Below the pieces are notes generated by a model. It did no database searches. It was not told the origin of the DNA and saw nothing but the letters and a program-made list of their open reading frames with translations. This document shows, piece by piece, positions 8,135-16,693 of a DNA stretch of 64,000 nucleotides (the stretch's first letter is position 1; every line of letters begins with the position of its first letter). The translations under genes and the position numbers were made by a program. The stretch spans positions 24,599-88,598 of the forward strand of contig WTGH01000027.1 of assembly GCA_011523655.1 (NCBI GenBank), in the 5' to 3' direction. This DNA comes from Rhodospirillaceae bacterium. GTDB lineage: Bacteria; Pseudomonadota; Alphaproteobacteria; Bin65.

Positions 8135-9334
8135 ATGGATTCGAAGCATCGCATGACCGGGATCGAAGCGCCGCCCGGCCCGGCCCGCCGCCCGCCGGTC
8201 TTTGTCGGCCACGACGTCTATCGCCGCGCCGCCTATGGCGGCAATCATCCGCTGGCGATACCGCGGGTCGAGACGGCGGTGGATCTGTGCCGGGACCTTG
8301 GCTGGGTCGATCCGGACGCCTGGGTCGAGAGCCCGGTCGCCGATGCGGAAACCCTGGGCCGGTTCCACGATCCGGCCTATGTCGAAGCCCTGCGCCGGGC
8401 CGACGAGTGCGGAGAGGTGACGCCGGAAACGCAGCGCCGTTACAATCTCGGCACCCTGGAAAATCCGGTATTTCCCGGCGTGTTCCGGCGCGCCTCGACG
8501 TCGGTCGGCGGTTCGATCGCTGCGGCGGAGCAGGCGCTGGCCGGCCGCATCGCCTATCATCCGGCGGGCGGCACCCATCACGGCAGGCCGGACCGGGCGA
8601 GCGGCTTCTGCTACTTCAACGACCCGGTCTTCGCCATCCTCACCGCGCTGGACGCCGGCGTCGGCCGGCTGGTCCATGCCGATCTCGACGCCCATCACGG
8701 CGACGGGGTGCAGGACGCCTTCGCCGCCGACCCGCGGGTCTACACGATCTCGATCCACGAGCGCGAGCGTTGGCCCCATACCGGCGTGCCGGACGACACC
8801 GGCGGCGGGCAAAGCTGCAACCTGTCGGTCGCGCCCGGATTCGCCGACGCGGACCTGGAACTGCTGATGGCCGAGGTCGTCCTGCCTCTTGTCCGCCGGG
8901 CCGCACCGGACCTGATCGTCGTCACCTGCGGCGCCGACGGGCTGGCCGGCGATCCGCTGTCCCGGATGGCGCTCACCAATCGGGCGCTGTGGGCGGCCGT
9001 GGCGGCGCTGACCGCCGCGGCGCCGGGCAGCGTCGTACTGGGCGGCGGCGGCTACAATCCGTGGACGGTCGCCCGCTGCTGGGCCGGGCTTTGGGGCGTG
9101 CTGAACGGCTTTGCGCTGCCGGACCGGCTGCCGCCCGCTTCGGTCCGGCGGCTGGAACGGCTGGATTGCGATCTGGTCGACGAAGAAGACCGCGACCCGC
9201 GCTGGTTGACGACCCTGGCCGACGAACCGCAGGACGGGCCGGCAACGCCGGAAACGGCGGCGATGGCGCGTCGTGCGCTCGACATGCCGCGGCGCGGACG
9301 CTGGAGCGCCGGCGCCCGGCGCGCAGCAGCATAG
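8135..9334 (+). CDS. HDAC/AcuC-family zinc-dependent deacylase
   Basis: A 399-residue member of the histone-deacetylase/acetoin-utilisation superfamily. Motifs of an intact active site are visible: GGTHHG (His-His dyad), HADLDAHHGDG (Asp and His zinc ligands), CGADGLAGDPL (third ligand Asp) and GGGGY (catalytic Tyr). The ATG at 8135 follows the promoter; the longer upstream frame crosses it and is not coding. It is the first gene of the operon carrying YeeE and the lipoate-assembly genes. The substrate is unknown: acetylated polyamines, acetyl-lysine or another acyl group are possible. Confidence 0.85.
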   Translation: MDSKHRMTGIEAPPGPARRPPVFVGHDVYRRAAYGGNHPLAIPRVETAVDLCRDLGWVDPDAWVESPVADAETLGRFHDPAYVEALRRADECGEVTPETQRRYNLGTLENPVFPGVFRRASTSVGGSIAAAEQALAGRIAYHPAGGTHHGRPDRASGFCYFNDPVFAILTALDAGVGRLVHADLDAHHGDGVQDAFAADPRVYTISIHERERWPHTGVPDDTGGGQSCNLSVAPGFADADLELLMAEVVLPLVRRAAPDLIVVTCGADGLAGDPLSRMALTNRALWAAVAALTAAAPGSVVLGGGGYNPWTVARCWAGLWGVLNGFALPDRLPPASVRRLERLDCDLVDEEDRDPRWLTTLADEPQDGPATPETAAMARRALDMPRRGRWSAGARRAAA

Positions 9335-9361
9335 CGGAACGGCCGCGGGAGGGCACAGGCC

Positions 9362-10420
9362 TTGGAAACGGTAACCCTGATGGCGCTCGCAGGCCTCGTG
9401 ATCGGCTTCGGCTTCGGCTTCGTCATCGAGCGGACGAATTTCTGCACCATGGGGGCGATTTCGGACGCCGCCACCTTCGGCGATTTCCGCCGCTTCCGGG
9501 CCTGGATGCTGGCGATGGCGGTCGCGATAATCGGCGCGCAGGCGTTGCACGGCGCAGAGATGATCGATCTCGACGAGTCGATCTATCTCACGGCGAATTT
9601 CGGCTGGCTCGGCGCGATTCTGGGCGGGCTGCTGTTCGGCTTCGGCATGACCATCGCCGGCGGCTGCGGCACCCGCAACCTGGTGCGCTTCGGCGCCGGC
9701 GACCTGCGCTCGCTGGTCGTCGTCCTCGTCCTCGGCATCGTAGCTTATATGACGCTGCGCGGCCTGACCGGGCTGGTGCGGGTCGGGCTGGAAGACGCGG
9801 CCAACGTCGATCTGGAGGCGGCCGGCATCGATTCCCAGGGGATCGGCACGCTGCTCGCCAGCGCCTTCGGTGTGGCGGCGGAGACCATGAACCTGATCGT
9901 GGCGGTCGTCGCCGTCGCCGGCCTGCTGATCTGGTGCTTCATGGACGGCGCCTTCCGGCGCTCGCCGCGCAACATCGTCGCCGGACTGGGCGTCGGCCTC
10001 GCCATCGTCGCCGGCTGGTACGCCACCGGCGTGCTCGGTTACGACGATTTCGAACCGGCGCCCCTGACCTCACTGACCTACGTCGCGCCGACCGGCAACG
10101 CGCTGGTCTACCTGATGACCTTCACCGGCGCGACGATCAACTTCGGCATCGCCAGCGTCGGCGGCGTGATCCTCGGCGCGTTCGTCTCGGCGATCCTGCG
10201 CGGCAATTTCCATCTCGCCACCTTCGCCGACGTTCAGGACATGCTGCGCAACATTACCGGCGGCGCACTGATGGGCTTCGGCGGGGTGATGGCTTTGGGC
10301 TGCACCATCGGCCAGGGGCTCACCGGCATTTCGACCCTTGCGCTGAGCTCTGTCATCGCCATTCTGGCGATCATCGCCGGCGGCGTGGCCGGCCTGAAAT
10401 ATATCGAGTGGCGCCTCTGA
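9362..10420 (+). CDS. YeeE/YedE-family sulfur transporter
   Basis: A 352-residue polytopic membrane protein of the YeeE/YedE (PmpA/PmpB, TsuA-like) family, which imports thiosulfate or other sulfane sulfur. The characteristic cysteine-bearing signatures are ERTNFCTMGA, GGCGTRNLVRFG and GCTIGQGLTG. The frame opens with TTG at 9362; an ATG at 9380 is an alternative start. Its stop overlaps the next start (ATGA). Between tusA and the sHdr-lipoate genes, it is the likely route of sulfane sulfur into the cytoplasm. Confidence 0.85.
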   Translation: METVTLMALAGLVIGFGFGFVIERTNFCTMGAISDAATFGDFRRFRAWMLAMAVAIIGAQALHGAEMIDLDESIYLTANFGWLGAILGGLLFGFGMTIAGGCGTRNLVRFGAGDLRSLVVVLVLGIVAYMTLRGLTGLVRVGLEDAANVDLEAAGIDSQGIGTLLASAFGVAAETMNLIVAVVAVAGLLIWCFMDGAFRRSPRNIVAGLGVGLAIVAGWYATGVLGYDDFEPAPLTSLTYVAPTGNALVYLMTFTGATINFGIASVGGVILGAFVSAILRGNFHLATFADVQDMLRNITGGALMGFGGVMALGCTIGQGLTGISTLALSSVIAILAIIAGGVAGLKYIEWRL

Positions 10421-11484
10421 TGGACGGATCCGTTTATCCCGGACCTACAGGCGGCTGGCTGGACCGCCTGCGCGGTATCGAGTCGCTGGAAGACGCGGAA
10501 TTCGACGCCGCGCTGGTCGCGGAGATGCAGCGCGACGCGCCGGCGCTCGCCGACCGGCCGATCCGCTTCTCAACGCCGACCTTCAAGGAATACGAGACCG
10601 GCGAACTGGCCGGCTGCGGCAAGAACAGCTTCCCGGCCTTCTCCATCACGGCTGGTGGCTGCGCCCTGATGTGCGACCACTGCCAGGCCAGCATCCTGGA
10701 GCCGATGATCCCGGCGACGAGCGCGGAGATGCTGGACCGGAAGGTGCGCGACCTGGTGCTGTTGCAGGATCTGCAGGGCTTCCTGCTGTCCGGCGGCTCC
10801 AACCGGCGCAACGAGATCGCCTATGAGCGCTACTACCCCGTCATCGAGCGACTGAAGCGCGACTTTCCCCATCTGAAAATCGCCATCCATTCGGCGCTGC
10901 TCGACGAACGGCGCGCCCGGCTGATGGAGAGCGCCGGGGTCGATACCGCGATGATGGACGTGATCGGCGCGCAGGAGACGATCGAACAGGTCTACCATCT
11001 CGACCGGCCGGTCGCCGATTTCGAGGCGACGCTGGCGGCGCTGTGCGGCACGTCGATGGAGGTCGTGCCCCATATCGTCGCCGGGCTGCACTACGGCCGG
11101 CTGCTCGGCGAAACCAACGCGCTCGACATGTGCAGCCGCCACGGCATCCACGCCCTGGTGCTGGTCGTCATCATGCCGTTCTACGCGAAGGCCGGAACTT
11201 TCGAGACGCCGGACACCGCCGCCGTCGGCCGCCTGTTCCTCGAAGCCCGCCGCCGACTCCCGGACCGCCAGGTTCTACTCGGCTGCGCCCGGCCGGCCGG
11301 GATGCACAAGCGGGTGACCGACGCCTACGCCGTCATAGCCGGGCTGGACGGGATCGCCTTCCCGGCCGACGGCGCAGTTGCGGTCGCCGAGGCCGTCGGC
11401 CGGCCGATAGAGCAGCAGCACGCCTGCTGTTCGATCAAGGTGGGCGGGGAGACGGTGACCGTCCCTGCAAGCTGCGCCGCGTGA
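10420..11484 (+). CDS. lipS1: Radical SAM lipoyl-synthesis protein, LipS1-type
   Basis: A 354-residue radical SAM protein with the cluster motif CX3CX2C at C81, C85 and C88. Additional cysteines (C66 and a CC pair near the C-terminus) could bind an auxiliary cluster. In the sLpl/LipS1/LipS2 lipoate pathway the two radical SAM proteins together insert two sulfurs into octanoyl groups on the target lysine. Assignment as LipS1 rests on order (before lipT and lipS2) and on the shorter N-terminus. It overlaps both neighbours by four bases. Confidence 0.75.
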   Translation: MDGSVYPGPTGGWLDRLRGIESLEDAEFDAALVAEMQRDAPALADRPIRFSTPTFKEYETGELAGCGKNSFPAFSITAGGCALMCDHCQASILEPMIPATSAEMLDRKVRDLVLLQDLQGFLLSGGSNRRNEIAYERYYPVIERLKRDFPHLKIAIHSALLDERRARLMESAGVDTAMMDVIGAQETIEQVYHLDRPVADFEATLAALCGTSMEVVPHIVAGLHYGRLLGETNALDMCSRHGIHALVLVVIMPFYAKAGTFETPDTAAVGRLFLEARRRLPDRQVLLGCARPAGMHKRVTDAYAVIAGLDGIAFPADGAVAVAEAVGRPIEQQHACCSIKVGGETVTVPASCAA

Positions 11485-12563
11485 CCGGGCGAGTCGATAT
11501 CCTCGTCGTCGGCCTCGGGCCGGCCGGCGCGTCTGCGGCGCGGGAGGCGGCGCGTGCCGGCTGTTCCGTGCTCGCCGTCGACCGCCGGCGCGCCGCGGGC
11601 GAGCCGGTGCAGTGCGCCGAGTTCGTGCCCCGGCTGATCGGCCAGGACGTCGAGGGCATGGCGCCGGTTGCGGTCCAGAAGATCGACGCCATGCACACCT
11701 TCGTCGAAAGCGCGGCGTTCGACCGGACGGGCGGTTTCACCGGCACGATGATCGACCGCAGGCACTTTGACGCCCTGCTCGTGGAGCAGGCGCGCGATGC
11801 CGGGGCGGACTGCCGGTTCGACACGGTCTGGGAATGCGAATTCAAGGTTGAAGCGAAACTCGTCATCGGCGCCGACGGGCCGCGGTCGAAGGTCCGCGCC
11901 GCGGCGGGACTGCCGGAGCCGCGGCTGATCGAGACCCGGCAGATAACCGTTCCGCTGCTCGATCCCAACAATGCGACCGACATCTTCCTCTCGGCGGAAA
12001 TCGAGGGCGGCTACGCCTGGCTGTTTCCGAAAGGCGAAGCTGCCAATCTCGGCGTCGGCGTGGCGCCGGCGAGCCGGTCGAAACTGAAACCGATTCTCGA
12101 AGACCTGCGCCGGCGGCTGATCGGCGAGGGCCGGATCGGCGAGGCGGTCCTCGGCCATACCGGCGGGGCGATCCCGGTCGACGGTATCGTCGGGCCTGAG
12201 GCCGCACTGCCCGACGGCACGCCCGTCCTGCTCGCCGGCGACGCCGCCGGCCTGACCAACCCGGTGACCGGCGCGGGCATTCCCGCTGCCGTCATGTCCG
12301 GCGCGCTGGCTGGCGAAGCGGCTGCCCGGTGGATTGCCGGTGCAGCGGATGCGCTGGACGACTACGCGGAAGAGATCGACGACCTGTTCGGCGCGTCGCT
12401 GCGCCGGGCCGTGGCGCGCCGGCGGGAACTGGAGCGGGCCTGCGCCGAATCGCTCCCGCAACCGGCCGACCTGCGGCGCGGCTGGATCGCCTATCCCGAA
12501 TACTGGGCCGCCCGGCCGGCATTTCCGACGCCCGAAGCGCCGAACCCGATGGAAGCGCGATGA
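11481..12563 (+). CDS. lipT: FAD-dependent geranylgeranyl-reductase-like oxidoreductase, LipT-type
   Basis: A 360-residue flavoprotein of the geranylgeranyl-reductase family. The N-terminal dinucleotide motif VGLGPAGASAA, a VIGADGPRSKVR segment and the GDAAGLTNPVTGAGIP motif mark the FAD domain. The start is GTG at 11481, overlapping the lipS1 stop (GTGA). This gene accompanies lipS1/lipS2 in sHdr-type sulfur oxidisers. A proposed role is supplying electrons for lipoate assembly; that role is inferred from association. Confidence 0.72.
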   Translation: MTGRVDILVVGLGPAGASAAREAARAGCSVLAVDRRRAAGEPVQCAEFVPRLIGQDVEGMAPVAVQKIDAMHTFVESAAFDRTGGFTGTMIDRRHFDALLVEQARDAGADCRFDTVWECEFKVEAKLVIGADGPRSKVRAAAGLPEPRLIETRQITVPLLDPNNATDIFLSAEIEGGYAWLFPKGEAANLGVGVAPASRSKLKPILEDLRRRLIGEGRIGEAVLGHTGGAIPVDGIVGPEAALPDGTPVLLAGDAAGLTNPVTGAGIPAAVMSGALAGEAAARWIAGAADALDDYAEEIDDLFGASLRRAVARRRELERACAESLPQPADLRRGWIAYPEYWAARPAFPTPEAPNPMEAR

Positions 12564-13885
12564 CCTGCCTCAAGCCCGAAACCGCGATGCCCGCCGAAAC
12601 GGGACCGCACGGTGCGGATTTCAACCCCTTCGCGGTCATGCAGCCGCGCCGGCCCGACGCTATCCCGCGGGACTTCCGCAACGGGGGACGGGTCAAGACG
12701 GCCGACGTCGCGCCGGCAGGCGTCTATCTGCCCAACAACAACGTCATGACGCCGGCGATGCGGTCGCCGGACTATGTCCAGATGTCGACCGCGGCGGCGA
12801 TCACGCTCGGCATCATGCCGGGCATGCTCTACCGCTGCGCCTGCACCCGCTGCCTGAACCTGCTGCTGACCTATCCCGAGGGCTGCCGGGCCAACTGCGC
12901 CTATTGCGGCCTGGCGCGCCATCGCGAGGCCGAGCGCGACTATGCCGACCGCAACTTCATCCGGGTCGACTGGCCGGCGGTGCCGATGGCCGAGATCGTG
13001 GACAAGGTGGCGGCGGACGGCGAGAACACGCCGTTCCACCGCATGTGCATCAGCATGATCACCCATCCGCGCTCGGACGACGACACGGTGACGGTGCTGA
13101 AACAGTGGACCGACCGGATCGACCCGGCGACGGTTCCGGTCTCGATCCTGTCTAACCCGACGACGATGCAGCGCTCGGATGTCGAGACGCTGAAAGGCTT
13201 GGGCGCCGACATCTTCACCGTGGCGCTCGACGCCGCGACGCCGGAGATATTCGACCGGACCCGCGGCAAGGGCGTCGACAGCCCGCACAGCTGGAAGAAG
13301 TACTGGGAGATCCTGCTGGACGCCCGGGACGTTTTCGGGCCGCAGAAGTTCGGCGCCCATATCATCGTCGGCATGGGCGAAACCGAATTCGACGTGTTGA
13401 GCCTCGTACAGCGGCTCGTCGATCTCGGCGGCCACAGCCACATGTTCTGCTTCTTCCCGGAAAAGGGCTCGCTGATGGACCATCTGCCGGCGACCCCGCG
13501 CGACCAGTGGCGGCGGGTCCAGCTGGCGCGCTACCTGATCGACTATTGCGATGTCCGGGTGGAGCGGATGGCGTTCGACGGGGAGGGCAGGGTGGCGGAT
13601 TTCAGCCTGCCGCAGGGCGAACTCGACTCGATCATCGACGCGGGGATCGCCTTCCGCACCTCGGGCTGCCCGGGCAAGTTTCAGGAAGACATCTCGGCCT
13701 GCGACCGGCCCTACGGCGATTCGCCGCCCAGCGACATCGCCAGCTATCCGTTCCAGCCCGCCGGCGCCGATATCCGCCGCATCCGGCATCAACTCGACAT
13801 GGAGAAGCCGGGCGAGGCCTACGAACCGGGCGAGGAATTCGACGATCCTGAAGACTCCCCGGCGCCGGAAGCGCGCGCGCCTTGA
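12560..13885 (+). CDS. lipS2: Radical SAM lipoyl-synthesis protein, LipS2-type
   Basis: A 441-residue radical SAM protein. The SAM cluster motif is CX3CX2C at C109, C113 and C116, followed by GLARHRE. A second motif CxCxxC (C93, C95, C98) immediately upstream probably binds the auxiliary FeS cluster that donates sulfur, as in lipoyl synthases. The start ATG overlaps the lipT stop and the end overlaps the TTG start of the ligase gene. LipS2 acts with LipS1; which of the two inserts the first sulfur cannot be read from sequence. Confidence 0.75.
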   Translation: MTCLKPETAMPAETGPHGADFNPFAVMQPRRPDAIPRDFRNGGRVKTADVAPAGVYLPNNNVMTPAMRSPDYVQMSTAAAITLGIMPGMLYRCACTRCLNLLLTYPEGCRANCAYCGLARHREAERDYADRNFIRVDWPAVPMAEIVDKVAADGENTPFHRMCISMITHPRSDDDTVTVLKQWTDRIDPATVPVSILSNPTTMQRSDVETLKGLGADIFTVALDAATPEIFDRTRGKGVDSPHSWKKYWEILLDARDVFGPQKFGAHIIVGMGETEFDVLSLVQRLVDLGGHSHMFCFFPEKGSLMDHLPATPRDQWRRVQLARYLIDYCDVRVERMAFDGEGRVADFSLPQGELDSIIDAGIAFRTSGCPGKFQEDISACDRPYGDSPPSDIASYPFQPAGADIRRIRHQLDMEKPGEAYEPGEEFDDPEDSPAPEARAP

Positions 13886-14940
13886 CCGAGACCGGCGACA
13901 AGTCCGGCTTCCGGGTCATCGATACCGGCGTCCGCGACGGCAGCCTCCAGATCGCTTTCGACCAGGCGCTCGTGGAACTGCGCAAGGCCGGCGCGGTGCC
14001 GGACACGGTGCGCTTCCTGCGCTTCCCGCCGACCGCGCTGATCGGCCGGCACCAGGACCTGAGCCGGGAGCTGAAGCTCGACCATTGCCACGCGGCCGGC
14101 ATCGGCATCGTGCGGCGCATTACCGGCGGCGGCGCGATCTATCTCGACGAGGGCCAGCTCGGCTGGGAACTGGTCTGCGACCGGCGGAAAATCGGCGTCG
14201 CGACGCTAGCGGACATGACCGCCCGGATCTGCACGGCGGCGGCGGCCGGCCTCTCGACCCTCGGCATCGCGGCGGAGTACCGGCCGCCGACGGACATCGT
14301 GGTGGACGGGCAGAAGATTTGCGGCACCGGCGGCTATTTCGACGATGATATCGTCATGTACCAGGGCACGACGCTGGTCGATCTCGACCTGCCGGCGATG
14401 ATGGCGGCAATCAACGTGGCGGCCCCGAAGGAGGGCGCACCCCCGCCGCCGCGGGTGACCACCCTGCGCGCCCTTTTGCCGGACGCCGACCTGTCGATGC
14501 CACGCCTTCAGGCCGCGCTGGTCGCCGGCTTCGAGGCCGGGCTGGGGATCGCCTGCACCGCGTCCGAACCGGGCGAGGCGGAAGAGGAATTGGCGCAGCG
14601 GTTGTGCGATGAGGAAATCGGCACGACGGCATTCATCGCCGGAATCGACGATCCGGGCGCCGACGCCGCGGTACGCCACGGCGAGAGCGGCCCGGTCAAC
14701 GCCTGGCTGCGGGTCGAGGGCCGGCGCAACGACCGGGTGCGCGAAGTGCTGTTCACCGGCGACTTCGTCATGGTGCCGCCGCGCCTGGTCATGGACCTGG
14801 AAGGCAGCCTGCGCGGCGCTGCGTCCGGCGAAGTTGCGGCGCGCATAGCGGCCTTCTTCAGCGATGCGCCGCCCCAGATCGCGACCGCGCCGCCGGAAGC
14901 ATTCGCCGGGGCCGTCGCCGCGGCCTTTGCCGGCGCATGA
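13882..14940 (+). CDS. slpl: Lipoate:protein ligase of the sHdr pathway, sLpl(AB)
   Basis: A 352-residue ligase of the BPL/LplA family that should attach lipoate or octanoate to LbpA. Visible are the RRITGGGAIY signature (R78-G84 region) and the catalytic lysine in GQKICGTGG (K145). The last 100 residues, with FTGDFVMVPP and a DLEGSLRG segment, match the LplB-type accessory domain, so both parts are fused. TTG start overlapping the upstream stop suggests translational coupling. The setting makes housekeeping lipoylation less likely. Confidence 0.85.
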   Translation: MTETGDKSGFRVIDTGVRDGSLQIAFDQALVELRKAGAVPDTVRFLRFPPTALIGRHQDLSRELKLDHCHAAGIGIVRRITGGGAIYLDEGQLGWELVCDRRKIGVATLADMTARICTAAAAGLSTLGIAAEYRPPTDIVVDGQKICGTGGYFDDDIVMYQGTTLVDLDLPAMMAAINVAAPKEGAPPPPRVTTLRALLPDADLSMPRLQAALVAGFEAGLGIACTASEPGEAEEELAQRLCDEEIGTTAFIAGIDDPGADAAVRHGESGPVNAWLRVEGRRNDRVREVLFTGDFVMVPPRLVMDLEGSLRGAASGEVAARIAAFFSDAPPQIATAPPEAFAGAVAAAFAGA

Positions 14941-15641
14941 AGTCGCTCACGGTCATCCAGCATACCTCGGCCGAATATCTCGGCCTGATGGAAGACCATT
15001 TCGAAGGCCGCCGCATCCGCTTCACCTACGTCCGCCCCTTCACCGAAGGCGTGGCGCCGCCGCACCCCGACGCCGTTGCCGACGGCCTCATCCTGCTCGG
15101 CGGCGGACCATGGGGATCGGCCGGGACGCGCGACCTGCCGACGCTGGCGCAGGAAATCGCCGTCGCCCGGACCTGCCTGATGGTGGAGAAGCCGGTGATC
15201 GGCATCGGGCTGGGCGCGCAAATCCTGGCATTGGCCGCCGGCGGCTCGGTCGAGGCGGCGCCGCTCCGCTTCTCCGTCGACACGGCGCTGCGTTGCAGGG
15301 ACGAGGCGCTGAACGGCTACCTGCTGGAGACCTGGCCCGTCGCCGTTTACGGCCGCGACCGGGCCGTGCCGCCGGATTATGCGCAGGTCCTGGCGCGCAC
15401 CGGCGGCGGCGAACCGGCGCTGTGGCAGATCGGCGGCAACGCGTTCGGCTTCGCCGGCCATCCCGGCCTCAAAGTCGCGATGGCCGAAGACCTGATCATG
15501 GAGTTCGAAGAAGCGCCGGCCGATCCGGCGCCGGCCCTGCGCGACCTGCGGGCCGCCCAGCGCGCCATCGAGGACGCCTTGGTGCCGATCATGACCGGCC
15601 TCGTCCAGCTGACCGGCCTGATGCAGCCGGACGGTGCGTAA
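14937..15641 (+). CDS. Class I glutamine-amidotransferase-like protein, LipX-type, active Cys missing
   Basis: A 234-residue GATase class I fold protein at the end of the lipoate operon, overlapping the ligase gene by four bases. The nucleophile elbow normally reads GxCxGxQ; here it is G89-I-G91-L-G-A-Q95, so the catalytic cysteine is glycine. The HPE motif is also changed (GHPGLK), losing the glutamate. It should not hydrolyse glutamine. Similar GATase-like genes (LipX) accompany lipS genes in sulfur oxidisers. A binding or scaffold role is likely but unproven. Confidence 0.7.
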   Translation: MKSLTVIQHTSAEYLGLMEDHFEGRRIRFTYVRPFTEGVAPPHPDAVADGLILLGGGPWGSAGTRDLPTLAQEIAVARTCLMVEKPVIGIGLGAQILALAAGGSVEAAPLRFSVDTALRCRDEALNGYLLETWPVAVYGRDRAVPPDYAQVLARTGGGEPALWQIGGNAFGFAGHPGLKVAMAEDLIMEFEEAPADPAPALRDLRAAQRAIEDALVPIMTGLVQLTGLMQPDGA

Positions 15642-15662
15642 CGGACGGCAATAAGGGGGCGG

Positions 15663-16121
15663 TTATTTCCCCGACCGCCAGTCCTGCCCGGATTCGTTCA
15701 TCAATAAAGCCCAGTCGTCGGGCGGATTTCCCCGCGCGAGCATTCTGGCGAAGACCGTGTACGGATCGGTTCTGCTCCCCGAGGAGCGCAGCGTGGATCG
15801 GTCATTGACCCACGCGTAGACGATCACCTTCGCCCTCGCGTCATAGCGGAAGAACAATCGGAACCGTCTGCCGATCCTGGCGCGCCGCCAATGGCGGTAG
15901 CGCGAGCCGGGCGTACTGCCCTGACGGTACTCGTCGCGGGACGGATCCTGCGGGATGACCTCCAGCATCAGCCGGCTCAACGCATGGAACAGCTTGACGT
16001 TCGCATCGGAAGCGAACCCCGCCGGGTCGTTTCGTTGCGCGCGCTGGACTGCGTTGTGGAGCTTGCGCAGCTGATCAATGAGGCAATCGTGAAACAGCAA
16101 CGTCCAACCGTGGCGCTGCAT
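15663..16121 (-). CDS. yhaV: YhaV-family toxin
   Basis: A 152-residue toxin of the YhaV family, ribosome-dependent or free mRNA endonucleases related to RelE. Family marks include the N-terminal GWTLLFHDCLIDQL segment, the basic TPGSRYRHWRRARIGRRFRLFFR core and the closing WVNDRSTLR stretch. It overlaps the end of the antitoxin gene by one base. The pair is inserted between the lipX and dsrE genes and points opposite to both. Function in this host is inferred from family. Confidence 0.88.
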   Translation of the reverse strand: MQRHGWTLLFHDCLIDQLRKLHNAVQRAQRNDPAGFASDANVKLFHALSRLMLEVIPQDPSRDEYRQGSTPGSRYRHWRRARIGRRFRLFFRYDARAKVIVYAWVNDRSTLRSSGSRTDPYTVFARMLARGNPPDDWALLMNESGQDWRSGK

Positions 16122-16453
16122 CAGAGGGCGACGGTGCCGTCGATGTCCCCGTCGATATCGCCCTCCGGCCCCGCTTCGCGCTGCGCATGTTCAATCATGC
16201 TTTGCGCCAGATCGTCCGGGATAGCCCGAACATGCCCGCCGGCCCGGATATCGGCGGCGAGCAGGTCGAGAAACGCGCCGATGGCCGGGTCTTCGTGCTC
16301 GGCGTCGGCACGGCTGACGACGATCTGTCCGTCCTCGTGGAGTTCGAAGGCCACCTTGGCGCCGACATCGACCCCCAGCGCCTGACGGACCGTCTTGGGC
16401 AGGGTGATCTGGCCCTTCGAAGTCATTGTGGCGACTTCGTGGATGATCGACAT
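16121..16453 (-). CDS. prlF: PrlF-family antitoxin, AbrB/SpoVT fold
   Basis: A 110-residue antitoxin with an N-terminal swapped-hairpin AbrB DNA-binding domain (MTSKGQITLPKTVRQALGV). The C-terminal toxin-binding segment is acidic. PrlF neutralises YhaV and represses its own promoter. The start ATG at 16453 lies directly downstream of a palindrome and repeats that fit an autoregulatory operator. Confidence 0.88.
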   Translation of the reverse strand: MSIIHEVATMTSKGQITLPKTVRQALGVDVGAKVAFELHEDGQIVVSRADAEHEDPAIGAFLDLLAADIRAGGHVRAIPDDLAQSMIEHAQREAGPEGDIDGDIDGTVAL

Positions 16454-16462
16454 GATCGGCGC

Positions 16463-16509
16463 TCCTTACTGTGTCGCGCATGGGCGTAAGGAATATTCCT
16501 TACTATGTC
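16463..16509. promoter_or_regulatory. Probable PrlF operator: palindrome plus direct repeats
   Basis: A perfect 18-bp palindrome, GTAAGGAATATTCCTTAC, spans 16486-16503. The 13-base half-element TCCTTACTGTGTC (16463-16475) recurs with one change at 16497-16509, 34 bases on. This places three copies of a TCCTTAC half-site just upstream of prlF. It is a typical layout for cooperative antitoxin autoregulation. Confidence 0.6.
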
Positions 16510-16625
16510 AAGACCATGTGGAAGATGCCGGCGAGCGGGTCGGCGGTTCGAATCGAAACGGAAATACGCCGGCTCCATTTTGCCTGCTGCGGGGATTTGC
16601 CCGGCGCCGCTGACATATTCAAAAG

Positions 16626-16654
16626 TTGCTATCTTTCGGCAGTTTCAATACCCT
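16626..16654 (+). promoter_or_regulatory. Candidate promoter of the dsrE-shdr operon
   Basis: TTGCTA (16626-16631) and TACCCT (16649-16654) are 17 bases apart. They lie 40 bases upstream of the GTG start of dsrE, the first gene of the long sHdr operon. The -10 match is poor, so this is only a candidate. Confidence 0.35.
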
Positions 16655-16693
16655 GTCGGCACAGCCGGTCAGTCAACGGTGAGGGGGCATGTC

